Positions 46,096-57,292 of a stretch of DNA of 64,000 nt are shown in pieces. How positions within the stretch are numbered: the stretch's first letter is position 1; the number at the start of each line of letters is the position of its first letter. The translations under genes were made by a program, and so were the position numbers. Origin of the DNA: Cryptomeria japonica. Lineage: Eukaryota; Streptophyta; Pinopsida; Cupressales; Cupressaceae. The stretch is from assembly GCF_030272615.1 (NCBI RefSeq), contig NC_081409.1:208613190-208677189 (forward strand), read 5' to 3'. The notes below the pieces were generated by a model. That model searched no databases and was not told the origin of the DNA. It saw only the letters and a program-made list of their open reading frames with translations.

Positions 46096-46104
46096 TCTTA
46101 TAGC
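46096..46104 (-). promoter_or_regulatory. TATA-like box of the PMD gene
   Basis: GCTATAAGA on the minus strand, about 92 bp before the exon 1 ATG and about 245 bp inside the 3' LTR boundary. Position and sequence fit a plant core promoter, but no transcript start is known. Confidence 0.5.
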
Positions 46105-46334
46105 CTACCCTAGCCCTCGCCCTCATTTCCTGAGTCAGTATTCTTCTTCTTGTGACTTTGTCACTTTCTTCGGTCAGTCCATTCTATCCCGTTTTTCTTA
46201 TCGAGAGATTGTCTGCAATCTTTTCAGACATTTTCATCCAATCTCTCAAGGGGGCATATCATTCCCATCCTGGGGCAACTCTGTATCAGTTCATCTTATC
46301 TTCTTTGAAACAACGCGACAAGCCGCATTGTCTC

Positions 46335-46348
46335 AAAGAGGGGCAAAA
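46335..46348 (+). other. Gypsy polypurine tract
   Basis: AAAGAGGGGCAAAA directly precedes the 3' LTR start TGTAGAC and would prime plus-strand DNA synthesis. Confidence 0.8.
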
Positions 46349-47134
46349 TGTAGACACTCAAAATTGTCATGTCTAATTAAATAAATATTTTATTTATTTA
46401 ATTATCTAAGCCTAATTCTTCTATTAATTAAATAATTCTTTATTTATTTAATTAATTCATTTATCCTCTTCTAGCATTATTTCTCATTTAAATAAATACA
46501 TTTATTTATTTAAATTATCCCTTTCCTAAATTAAATAAATATTTTATTTATTTAATTGTCCTACTTCTTCTATTAATTAAATAAATCTTTATTTATTTAA
46601 TTAATTCATTATCTTTTTCTACACATGACACATGTCATTCATCTCTTAATTCATACACTACCTACCTCTTTCATTATTTTGGTATTTCTTTTACCTACCC
46701 TCTAATCCTAGCCGACCTCTCTTTTTACACCTCTCAATCTTAACCCTCCATTTCATATTGTGTCTTCTATTTAAGGAGATGCTTTCTTCATTGTCAAACC
46801 CTAATGACACATGCTAATGATCTTTCATGCAACTTGGCTACACTAAGATCCTACTTGCAACCACATTCCATTCTTTGTTGAGCTCTTGTGCATATAAAAA
46901 TCTGAGAGCAAATATATCAAGCAAGATCAATGGAGATAGGAAGAATGGAGATCAAAACCCTATTGGACATGTGATGGTATAATCTTTGTGATTTTGAATT
47001 ATTTTTGCATTGTCTTAGGTAATCTTCATATGTTATGGTGGATCTTTGTTCATTGTTAGGCTAGGGTTTAGTGGTTGGATTCATTTTAGCCTTGCAATAT
47101 TGTTGTTATTTGTAATCCATTTTCACCATACACA
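46349..47134 (+). repeat. Gypsy 3' LTR
   Basis: Same length as the left LTR. By eye two differences: one A/T change in the second palindrome (near 46433) and one G/A change near 46998. This indicates a recent origin of the copy. Confidence 0.93.
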
Positions 47135-48839
47135 CCCAGAAATACAATTCTTTCTCTTGAAAGAAATAGAGGTCATCTTATTGATTTGACAATCTTTGCA
47201 TATCACACTATCTGGTTTGACAAGTTGGGGTAATCCTCTTACAACACTTGACTTGCTTATCTTAACCAAATGATCAAAATTAACATGACAACATCTTTTA
47301 TGCCACAACCAACTGTCTTCCATTCTTGCAACCATACAATTATTAATATTACTATTCAAATGGAATAAGTTCCCTCTAGTTTGCTTCCCGATAGCAATCA
47401 ATTCACCATTACCTCTAAGAATTATGCAGACTCCACTTTTAAACTCAAGCAAATAACCTTTATCATTGATCTTACCAACACTTAAAAGATTATGCTTAAG
47501 ACCATCAACCCAAAACCCATCATCAACATTACTCTTCCCATTTCGAGAGATTGAACCTTTACCTTTCACCATGCAAGGAGAGTTATTTCCAAATCTAACA
47601 ACACCTCCATCAAATTCATTAAGGGTTATGAACTTACTTTTATCTCTGGTCATGTGGTGTGAGCAGCCACTATCTATAATCCATTCATCACTATTCTCCA
47701 TATGAGATATTAGTGCCTTTTCATCTGACAGTTCCTCCTTCACGACTACAAACACAATTTCTTCATTGTCATCTTCTTCTTCCGAGTCCTCATCGGTCAC
47801 GCCTTCATCTACTGCAACATAACAATGTTCCTTGCCCTTTCCTTTGAATCTTCTAAATTTCTCTTTCTTACCGGTATCGGTGTTAGGGAATTTCGCAGCA
47901 ATATAACCAGTTTTACTACAAGAGAAACACTTCAAAGGTAGATTTCCTTTATACTTACCAATGCCTCTTGGAAATCTCTTTGCTAATAGTGCCTCAAGTT
48001 CCATCACTTGATCTTCATTGTCTTCATTTCCCCGATTACTTCCATGACTTGTCTTGCACTCATGATTTTGACATATATCTTTTCCTTTTCTAGCAGATGA
48101 ACTGGTAATAGAAGCTTTAAAGGCAGATTCAGTAGATTTTGTCACACTATTGTCAAAACTATTTAAATCAAAAGTTGTAAGCTTACCAATCAATGAATCA
48201 ACAGTTACCTTATCATTTGAAATAGATCTAAGTTCTTGGATTGCCGATACTCTTATAGCATACTGATTGAAGAGTTCTGAGCATTTTACTCACTATTGCA
48301 TCATCTTCTATTTTACCTCCTTCACTCTTTATACCACCAACAACTTCTTTGATTCTCTGACCATACTGTGCAATATTCTCTCCTTCAAGCATTCTCATGT
48401 TATTGAACTTTCCTCTCAAGATTTCCTCTTTGGCTCTTTGAACATGCTCATCTCCTCCATAGATTGTCCCTAACTTTTCCCAAACCTCACCTGTAGTTTC
48501 CAATCCTTGAACATCAATATATTCTGGATCAGATAAATTACTTACAATAACTTCTAGGGCTTGCATGTTATCTTGCTGCAATTTGATTTCATCCAGTGTT
48601 AAGGGAGTAGTAGTAGGAGCAACATATGTTGTTTCAACTTGCTTCCAATATTGTGCACCAAGAACTTTTATGTAGATCTTCATTTTGTCTTTCCAGATCT
48701 TGTAGTTATCCTTGTTGAACTTGAGACCCTCTTTCTTCATCATCTTGACTTCCTCATAATTTTTTCCTCGAGCGGTTAGGCTTTCTGCACATAGAGGACC
48801 AATGCTATGATACCAATTGTTAATCCTATGAGGATCCAA
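47135..48839 (-). pseudogene. Copia-2 gag-protease-integrase fragment
   Basis: Gag begins MDPHRINNWYHSIG with its first codons overlapping the primer site, then KDNYKIWKDKMKIYIK and GEVWEKLGTIYGG (UBN2-type gag). A one-base frameshift near 48260 ends this frame at 48228; the next frame continues to the border. The zinc knuckle (CFSCSKTGYIAAKF) has lost its His and last Cys. Protease has WIIDSGCSHHM. The integrase N-terminal finger is visible (LWHKRCCHVNFD..VICKDCQ), and the sequence then ends at the Gypsy junction. Not functional. Confidence 0.88.
48804..48815 (-). other. Copia-2 primer-binding site
   Basis: TGGTATCATAGC on the minus strand, two bases after the LTR end. It matches the initiator-Met primer site TGGTATCAGAGC except at one position. 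Confidence 0.8.
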
Positions 48840-50511
48840 TTAATATTGAGAGGGGGGGTGAATCAGTATTAAGACCAATTGAAACTTTAAACCTAGAATC
48901 AAACTTATATCAGATCTGAAACCATTTAACAAATATATCAACTTCTTTAATGAGATCTAACAACCTCTCTATCAGATTTGCTTAACACATTAATCAAATC
49001 ATTTACCACATCAATCAATACTTTCACCACCAAAGTAATCATATAAACTTGATCATTTACCAACTCATTAACCTTATCAATTAGATCAAATAATTTCAAA
49101 ACAACTCCTTATCAGTATCGATAACCTCTAATAAACTTCTGATAAAACATCATAACCAATGTCTCAGAGATAATGCATGAAATGAAACATAAACAAGAAC
49201 ATCACATGAAAAACATTTCACACATGAACACCATAATTTTTTTGACGTGGAAACCTAAATATGGAAAAACCACGATGGGAGTTGGCACCCACAAATATTT
49301 GTATTGTTTTGAAGTGCACCCTGTTAGGAGCTTACAATACGCCCGGTTAGGATCAGACCCTGTTGGGAGTCACCTGGTTAAGGGATTTGTCTAGCAGCCT
49401 GGTTAGGATCTTGATGATCTGTTAGGATCAACCTCGTGAGAGGATTTAACACTCTTTTGAGAGCTTCCCTGTTAGGGGACTTAAATGTTTAAGGCCTATT
49501 AGGACCTACCCGGTTAAGGGATTTAACCTACTGCAACTGTTAGGGAATAGCAATGAAAGAATGATCTGTTATTTGCACTTCTCTGCTTGCTTGATCAGAT
49601 CCAGTTATACACAACACTCTGCAACTCTCAGGTAGATTTCACACTTCACTTGGATAGCTTAACACATTCTCTAAGATCACCGACACAATAAACATCAACT
49701 GTGTCATCCAAAATAGCCATCTCAACTAGGTGGGGCACTAAACCCTAATTACATCATTACTTTGCAATACAAATCATAAGAGATCATCATAGATCGATAT
49801 ACAGATCATTACAACAAATTACAATGCAACATCAACCATTGGTTGATCATAACCCATCACAAAAATCCGATCTGTACCAAAGTCAAACCCTCAAAATACT
49901 CTACTAAGCATTTAGTTGATTCCCAAGAAATTCTTCCTTGAATCACACCAAAACAACAATTAAATATTTTCACGTGGGTTGTGTCGTGTTACCAGTTTCA
50001 TGTAGACTCGCCATCGATCATCATCATAACAAAAATCATTACCGATTTGATGATTTCTTCACCGGTCTTAAACCCTACTAAAACCTTAGCAAAACTTCAT
50101 CATAAATTTGAAACACGCCTTCCGATAATCTTCATAAGTTCCAGTTCTGATCACATACACCTTTCCATGATACAAGTTCACTATACAAACCGCAAATCAC
50201 CAAACATCGCCGGTCGACTGATTCAATCAAAACATCTTTGCTTTACCGATTAAAGTCCTATTTCACATACTTTAGTTCTCTTTCGGTAAACTCTATCTTC
50301 CAGTAAACCAAATCACTAAGATGACCAAACAAAACATTAGGAACATCATTTGACATCGGTTGCCATCAATGACAACACAAATAACTGATCATGTCATCTA
50401 TTCATAGAATCTCAATCTCTTCATCACAAATAGACTTCTATCCTTTATCGGTGCAGTCATCCATCTTCAACTAGATGACCTCATCTGCATCAATTATGTG
50501 AAATGCCAACA
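48818..50511 (-). repeat. Copia-2 5' LTR
   Basis: 1694 bp, read on the minus strand from TGTTGGCATTTCAC to ..GGATTAACA. Layout matches the solo LTR, including the GAGAGGGGGGGTGAATCA block at its end (plus-strand reading) and the AAAAACCAC/ACGTGGAAACC segment near 49234-49275. It carries decayed members of the hairpin chain, for example TGATC/GATCA at 49415-49430 and TCCC/GGGA at 49466-49479, both with TGTTAG loops. Confidence 0.85.
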
Positions 50512-52329
50512 GATTTTACGAAGTTTAGATATGCGAAATGAAGGTTTGGATGTGAAAATAGGACCCTATTAGGGTTTTGAAAAAGATAAGAAATTGAATT
50601 GCAAATTTGAAAAAGGTCAAACCTAATGGATAAGGCCACCTTGGATAATGTTTTGAAAACTTAAATGGGTTGAAATTGATTGAATTTTACACAAATGCAA
50701 GTGAATTTGAAAATTAGGGTTTTAGGACCTAACCACTAAATTTTTAAATTTTGAATTTTGAAAAAGGGACGGAAATTGAAAATTTGAATTTTAGGCAAGA
50801 AGACAGAACTGAAAATAGTTCTAAATCTAAAAATTAAATGTAAATCTAATGTTTGCACAAGTTCAAGTTTATTTTTGAAAATTAGGGTTTTGACCATTAA
50901 CCACTTAATTTTGTAAAATTGATTTGCATATTCAACAAGACAAATAAGAAATTGAATTTAATGCAATCTTCAAACCTAAAACAATAGATAGCAATTTTTG
51001 CAAAACACAAGTTCAATTCCAATTTTAACAACTAGGGTTTTGAATGAATTAACCACTAAGTTTTGCAAGAAAATTAAACTTGTAAATGAAAAATATGCAA
51101 TAATGTGAAATGTCAAGCATGTAAGGTGTCATGTTCACCAAAATGTAATGGTGAAAAAGGGAGGAGGGGATCATGTGGAAAGCTTTACCCTCCTTAAGAA
51201 TGGAGTGCAAGTTTCACAAAGGATCCTCTTCAACCTCTTTCATGCATTATATTTAAAAGAGGGGGATTGAATTCACTAGATCCAATATCAATGGAAAGAG
51301 ATTGAATGCTAAGTGAATTGACAATGAATTTGGAAAGTAAAAGTAACCCCTCTTTTATAATGGATAGAATGAATTAAGCAAATTGAGACTAAGTGTAAAG
51401 ACAACAAAGAAATGATTATAACTTGAGACAATAATGCAGGATGAAGTTGTGCACCTGGAATTAGCAGTGAAATGTCGAGACGAAGCCCCCTTGTAAATTT
51501 GAGCGAAAGTTGTCAGGACTGTGTTGAAAGTGTACTCGGTCCTCCAAAAAATCCATGCGCTAAAAAGGGTTTTTTTGTCTTTGAGAATGAAGCCTAAATC
51601 TGCAAATACAGCTGCGCACTTACAACCTACACACAGAAAAGAGAGGAAATGTTGTTGGGATTGGGGGTTTGCCTTCGGGTCAAACCCCAGTTTTGGAATC
51701 AACCAAATGATGAAAAGTACTTGCAAGTAAATGTCTGAAATAGAATTAACCTCAAGAGAGGATGCAATTGAAATGTTGATAGAGTTGTTTGAAAGGATAT
51801 GTAGAATTGAATGCTTTGATTGTTGATAGGGATCTCCTCTTCAATGGTTGAATCCTTGACTTGAACGCAACACCTAGCCTTGAAAGGAGACTTGAGATGC
51901 TCAATGCTTGAAAGGAATGCTTGAATGACGATAATGCTTGTTCTCCTTACTTTCGCTTATTGAACTTATATTGTACTTATGTAAATGAGAGGGGAAAACT
52001 CTCGTTATGTACTTGCCAATTAGGGTTTATCACTGGTTTTCCGTCTCAGGCCGTCATAGAAAACCTTTTTCTCGCTTCTCATTGACAAGCCCAATGCAGG
52101 ACCTAAGTGGAGGGGGCCCAAAATAGGGCAAGAACATGGGTGCCACACCCCTGTCCTGCCTTAATATAGGACAAGAAGTACATGAGGAAAGTGCAGGATG
52201 CAAGGAAATGCATGTTTTAGGTGATGCGAGCATATCTCGGGTCTCCAATCAAGGTTAGGATTCGTTTTGCCAATGTGAAGACCCAAATGCGATCAAAAGG
52301 TGTAGGTCACAATTTTATGACGTTACAAC
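50512..52329. other. Spacer with loose ~165-bp repeats
   Basis: No gene seen. AAAATTAGGGTTTT..ACCACTAA phrases recur near 50705, 50877 and 51030, suggesting a diverged tandem repeat or the LTR of an unrecognised element. ORFs at 51355-51730 and 52054-52248 lack any recognisable feature. Confidence 0.45.
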
Positions 52330-52842
52330 AATGGGTGTGGATATTGACTTGGTGGGATACACAGATTCAGATTGGGTAGGTGGTGCTTAGGATCGCAAGT
52401 CCACTTCAAGGTATTGCTTCTCTCTTGGTTCTGGTCCAGTTTCTTGGTCCAGCAAGAAACAATTTGCTATTGCTCTTTCATCTACCGAGGTTGAGTATCA
52501 AGGAGCAGTTAATGCTGCTACTAAGGCCATTTGGCTTCAAAATATTGTCATTGAGTTTGACATTTCCTTTCGAAAGCCTACAATCATCTTTTATGATAAC
52601 CAGAGTGCTATTCAGATTTCTCGCAATCCGGTCCATCATCAGCGGACCAAGCACATTGAGATTCACATGCACTACATTTGGGAGTTGATTCATGAGCAGG
52701 TTCTTGATCTTTAGTACTGTTAGACATCAGATCAGACTGCACACATTTTCACCAACCTCTTCAATGAGAGCAAGTTCATTCATTTGAGAGCTTTGCTTGG
52801 GGTGCGACAGGTGTTTTGTTTTGTTGGGGGGGCTTCTTAGTT

Positions 52843-52882
<40 letters not shown>

Positions 52883-53012
52883 TTGGGGGGGGGGGGGGGG
52901 GTGGAGTACTCTCTTTGTTGAGGGGGAAGACTATGTACATGGGTACCTCATCAGACTTCATTTGCCAGGACCCATATTTTCACCTACCTAAGCTATGCTT
53001 AAGTGGGGGGGT
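52330..53012 (+). pseudogene. Copia RNase H relic and 3' tail
   Basis: Reads YTDSDWVGG, then a TAG stop near 52388, RKSTSRYCFSLG, SWSSKKQFAIALSSTEVEY, FYDNQSAIQISRNPVHHQRTKHIEIH, two more stops near 52713-52727, and HIFTNLF. This is the C-terminal RNase H of a Copia polyprotein of another lineage than Copia-1 and Copia-2. A polypurine tract (AAGTGGGGGGG, 53001-53011) follows, just before the LTR. RT and everything upstream are missing. Confidence 0.85.
52846..52901 (+). repeat. TC microsatellite followed by a 17-base G run
   Basis: (TC)n from 52846 to 52880, then ATTT, then 17 consecutive G (52885-52901), within the 3' tail of the Copia relic. Confidence 0.9.
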
Positions 53013-53503
53013 TGTTAGTGTAGGTTTTTAATTTCCTAGTTGGGTTTATTATTTTTCATTTTTCCTAGATTTTTCCTACACTTTAATTTAGCTTGCTTAA
53101 TTTTATAAAGCATGTTTACTTAAGACAAGTGGGTATTAAGGTGTTGGCATGCTATGAGGAGGTGTATTTACTGTGTTTAGACCATCATGGTGGTTTCTCC
53201 TCATTGGCCGATATTTCCACCTCCACCTCTCACTTGAGTTTATATAAACATGCTACCTTGCTTGTATTTTATATTGGATATTGGGAGATTTCTCTTGATG
53301 CTATTCTATCGTTGAGCATTCACATCAAGTTTCTCTAGTATTGTTATTCTGTCCATTTTATTTCCAGTATTTTTTTCTAACTCTTTCAATTCGATTCTAG
53401 TTTAAATTTGTTTTCTTAGATTTTAACAGTATTTAAAGGCATTTCATTACTTTCATTCACAATTCCTCATTCTCTAAGTTGATTCACATTACAACACATC
53501 AAT
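53013..53503 (+). repeat. Probable 3' LTR of the Copia relic
   Basis: Starts TGTTAGTGTAGG right after the polypurine tract. The end is uncertain; ..CACATCA before ATTAGTATCCTAC is my best estimate. Confidence 0.55.
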
Positions 53504-54113
53504 TAGTATCCTACTAGTATTCTAGATCTACAAAACCATTCTAGAAGGATATTCAATTTTGAAAAGAATTATCTTTAGTTATTGTCCAAATTTTTGTAGG
53601 TTGACCTAGGAGAATTTCACCCATTACAAAGCTAAATACAATCATCCAAAGGTATTCCTAGATACTACTAGTCTCAAAGATTAAGAAAAATAGAAAAAAT
53701 AAAGATGGAGGAAGTGAAATAGAAAGTGAAGTTATAAATTACATAGATGTAAACATTTCATTTCAAATCTCGAAACATATTAGATTTTGCTACGTTAATT
53801 TTTTCACTATTCAATCACAATTTCATTTTCTATTATTTTCCACATTTAATTATTGCCATATTCAACTAACATTAACCCATAACTATTATTCATTAGCTTA
53901 ACTGTGCTAATGTGTATGCATATTGGATTAGTCTTTCAAGTTAGAAAATGTTTTTAAGATCCAACGTTAATATCAGGAAATACGACAAATACTGACTTTG
54001 GCTGAAGTCCTCGCTGAAATTTGGTTCAGAAGAGCGAGGTGGGCCTCGGAGATTCAGCAGATGCATCCTCCTGCTGATGGGAGAAGAGAATTGCAGTGGC
54101 ACATCATGATGAA
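53504..54113. other. Spacer and upstream region of the DUF218-like gene
   Basis: AT-rich, no coding region seen. The last ~150 bases are less AT-rich and probably contain the leader of the following gene. The real transcript start cannot be placed. Confidence 0.45.
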
Positions 54114-54681
54114 ATGAGAGCAGCATCGGATCTAATGAAGAAACTGGGTATCCTAAATGGAGAATTCCTGGATCTAGAAAGCGGAGTCAAAAGAAGGAGA
54201 AGCAGCAGTATCATCAGCAGGCGCGGGGCCTCTAAAATGTCAGGCCTCTTTAAACCCAACCCACTTCTTTTTCTAAGCTTCGTAATCTGTTTGGGCACAT
54301 TCATTCTCCTCCTCGTTTCTTTTTACAACAGCAATGTGCGATGGGGAGCTTCTTCGATTAATCGGCGGGAGCAGGGGGCGGTGTACCCATTTAAAGACCT
54401 CAAGAATTTGGTGATGGTGGCTGGACATTCTGTGTATAAAGGGGGGAGCAAGTGCGAGAAGGGGACAGAGGAGGAGGAGGCGGCGTGGTACTTGGAGTCA
54501 TATCAGAGGCATCCGGGTCAGGCTGCTACGTTTGTGGATCACATCAGGGAAGGAATTAACATGGCAGCCATGGATGAGGCCGCATTGCTTTTGTTCAGTG
54601 GAGGCGAGACCAGGAAGGACGCTGGTCCTCGCAGCGAGGCACAGAGTTACTGGAATGTTGCAGACAGCCACCAATGGTTTG
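54114..54681 (+). CDS. First exon of a DUF218-like (YdcF/C57A10.07-type) membrane protein gene
   Basis: Begins MRAASDLMKKLGILNG at ATG 54114; the upstream in-frame GTG at 54096 is not a plausible start. A single transmembrane helix (PLLFLSFVICLGTFILLLVS) follows a basic N-terminus, suggesting a type II membrane protein. Then comes the conserved start of the domain: LVMVAGHSVYKGG, AWYLESYQRHPGQAATFVDHIREGI, ALLLFSGGETRKDAGPRSEAQSYW. The SGG..SEA pattern is the DUF218 signature; the activity of plant members is unknown. The exon ends at a good donor, G/GTATGT (54681/54682). The remaining domain is not found in the next 9.3 kb. The gene therefore has a very long TE-filled intron, or the exon is an orphan. 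Composition is clearly less AT-rich than the surroundings. Confidence 0.75.
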
Positions 54682-56877
54682 GTATGTTCTAAACTCTTGT
54701 TTTCTAGGGCTCAAACTTAGGATCTCCCAGTCCGTCTTCCAAAATTCTAACTTGTTTGTTTCTAATTGACATGGACTCAAACTTACAATCTCCCATCCTA
54801 TCACCTACCTGCCTTTCGGGGTTCGTCTTCTAAAATTCTCTTAAATTGTTTGTTTCTAGTTGGCATGAGTTTTTCACAGTTCATGTAGTATAATGTTAAG
54901 AATACAATTGGATTCACTGGGCAGATGTTGTAGACCACACTCAGTATTTCACAGTTCATATAGTATAATATTAAGAATGCTTCTGAATCTCTTAGACGTT
55001 GTAGATCACACTCAGTGATACATTATCAAGAAGAGGATAATAAACGAATAGTTTGCAGACATAATCTTAAAGAAGCAAAGGGAAGGGAGGAGGATTGGAG
55101 AACGAGGAACATGAACAAAAAACATGATTAGAGGGAGAGGGAGTAAGGATGGAGGGGGTTATGTAAAAATGTGTACTGATACTTATGCATGCAAAATATG
55201 CCGTTTTATATTAATTCTTGATTTTCAGAAACTCAATTCTGATTGAGAAAATTTAAATGTGAAAATCTAAACGGGTTTAGATTATTTAGGATATGATGTA
55301 TCAGGAAGAAACTGCCTTACGTCAGGACGTAAAAATAGGCCATTTGAAACAATCCGTTCAAATGATCTATTTACACTAAAATTCATATTCACAATCCTAA
55401 TATCGTATAAGACAGCGTAGCAGAGGTTTAGGGAGTGTGTGAGAGCACTAGAGAATTATGTGGTATAGGAATTGCTGTTGCGGGCAAGAGAAAGTCCTTG
55501 TAAGCCTTGATTTGGGCAAGAAACCGTTGTAGCTGTCCATGAGATGGTTGCTTGAGAAGGAACAACATTTCACTGTCTTGGTGTTTTTTTCCAATTTTTG
55601 TATCTCTTGGTTAAATTGCTGGTTTCTTATACTCATCATGCTCTTTGCTTATATTTCTATATATTATTTGCATTACTCTAAGATTCAGGAGTAGTGACTG
55701 TCTTCCCCTCTTTATGCATTAGGAACAATAACTTATGGAATCAAGTTACACTAAAGAAGAAGCGTATTCATGTTAATGAATCAGGTAGTGGAATATTTGA
55801 AGCAGCTGTTAATGGAGTTCTAATGGAAGACTATCTATCCATGCAGCAATGATAACACTCAGCAAATTCACACAACAATGGAATTGTTGAATCTGTATGC
55901 AAATTTTTGTACTGAGTCAAATTCTAAGTACAAAACTTTTTGTTTGTGGCTTGTAAGCTATACTTAATCCCTTGTTATGATCATCAGTGTCATCTTTATC
56001 ATCTCTAGTCTCTATCTTAGCAATACCAACAAAATAAGCATTCCAGCACATTTGACGAAGCAAAGATCCAAGCTCAGACGAGGGAAGAAAAAAGGCCAAA
56101 AAGTTTTGAAGGCATGAAAAATTACAGCCCAATGTAGAGGCATGCGCCACTCCAAAGAGGTGTGTGAAATTCAAATTTGAAAAGTTGCACACCAGTGTAA
56201 AAGCCTATGCTTGTGTATTGGAGTGCAAATAGTATGTTCCAAAAGATAAAATGTCAGCCAATGGAATAATGCATGCCTCAATGGAGGAGTGCAAGCTTTA
56301 GGCTAATAAAAAAGATGCGTGTTAATGTAAAAGAGCGTGCCTTTCTAAAGAGGAACATAAAGTCAAAATTTGGAAAATGTTTCCTAGTGTAGAGAGGCAT
56401 TTGCATGATCAAAGAGGTTCAAGAAAACATTTAATGAAATAAAGTTGCTCGCTATATGAGCAAAATGCCCATATGAAGACTTGCAAGTTTTCAAAATGCA
56501 TAAAGTGTTTCTCTGTTATGACTCATAAGGCATGCACCTATTTGAAGGGTTACTTTAATTTCATGACATAAAAAATGGTTGCCTATACAATAGTCCCTGC
56601 ACCAAGGGGGTGAAATAAAGTATTTCAAAAATAAAAAATTGAATGTCCTATTGAATGGCAAGCACCTCTGTGAGCATGTTATCCTTGATTTTAGCTCACT
56701 CAAATTGTGGGATAACCCTTACGAAATTTGTCCATTTTGTAGCCCACACCTTCTAAGCACACATGTCGAGGCACTTGTCAAACCCTCTTGTGTGTAGTTA
56801 GGTTCCTCGGGAAATTGTCTCATTTGGGTCCCTTAATTTGCCTCTTGAAAAATTGGCAAGGTAGTTTTTTTGATTTC
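54682..56877 (+). other. Possible intron sequence, no gene seen
   Basis: If the DUF218-like gene is intact this is intron 1. Around 54710-54990 short phrases recur (AACTTA.AATCTCCCA, and TTTCACAGTTCATGTAGTATAATGTTAAGAAT repeated near 54870 and 54950). From about 56080 to 56420 phrases such as GTGTA.AG..GCATGC..CAAAGAGG recur loosely. No exon or ORF with recognisable content. Confidence 0.45.
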
Positions 56878-57292
56878 ATGTATATTGGGTTTTAAAATCT
56901 GAAATACATCTTATGCATTATCACATGCAAATTGGGTTTTAAACCTCGATTTACATCCTGCACCACCGTTGTCGTTTGCACATCGGGTTTTAAAACCCGA
57001 CGTGCACCTTTTGCATCACATGCACATCAGGTTTTAAAACCTGACGTGCAACCTTCACTACAACTTACATGTCAAACGGGTTTCAAAACCCGAATGACAT
57101 GTTTATGCATTGTCACTTGCATTTCGGGTTTTAAAACCTGAAATGCACATTTGTCCAACCTAAGTGTAGATTAGGTTTTGAAACCCGATTTGCATGTATT
57201 GCCAACCTTTTGTGCAAATCGGGTTTTAAAAATTGATTTGCATGTTTTGACCCATTCTTGTTGCAAATCGGGTTTTAAACCCCAATTTGCAA
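56878..57292. repeat. Nine-unit array of palindromes with conserved GGGTTTTAAAACCC core
   Basis: Near-palindromes of 30-36 bp start at 56878, 56925, 56977, 57021, 57067, 57118, 57163, 57213 and 57261, spaced 44-52 bp. The central core is GGGTTTTAAAACCC or close. Outer arms differ but are complementary: ATGTAT/ATACAT, TGCACATC/GACGTGCA, ACATGTCA/TGACATGT, TGCATTTC/GAAATGCA, TGCAAATC/GATTTGCA, TTGCAAAT/ATTTGCAA. Unit 7 is the most decayed. The spacers are unrelated. Confidence 0.85.

Larger units (their letters stand above)
31014..47134 (+). mobile_element. Tat-type Ty3/Gypsy LTR retrotransposon with antisense PMD gene
   Basis: 16,121 bp bounded by two 786-bp LTRs (TGTAGAC..ATACACA) that differ at two positions. 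Order: LTR, primer site, 2.2-kb noncoding leader, gag-pol in one frame, ~1.7 kb noncoding, an antisense plant mobile domain gene, polypurine tract, LTR. Two RNase H regions, a long leader and an extra antisense gene in the 3' part are known traits of the Tat lineage. The flanks show no target duplication: ACACT on the left, CCCAG on the right. The right flank lies inside a Copia integrase while the left flank does not. All coding parts have stops, so this copy is not autonomous. Confidence 0.92.
47135..50511 (-). mobile_element. Copia-2, 5' half only
   Basis: Minus-strand Copia element reading LTR, primer site, gag, protease and integrase finger from right to left. It stops abruptly at the Gypsy 3' LTR border (47134/47135), inside integrase. 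The remaining pol and the second LTR are not found on the other side of the Gypsy element. Confidence 0.88.

Noticed and set aside
56932-57141. ORF with repeated SGFKT-like words
   Set aside because: It is a translation of the palindrome array; unit spacing is not constant in codons, so the structure is at DNA or RNA level.
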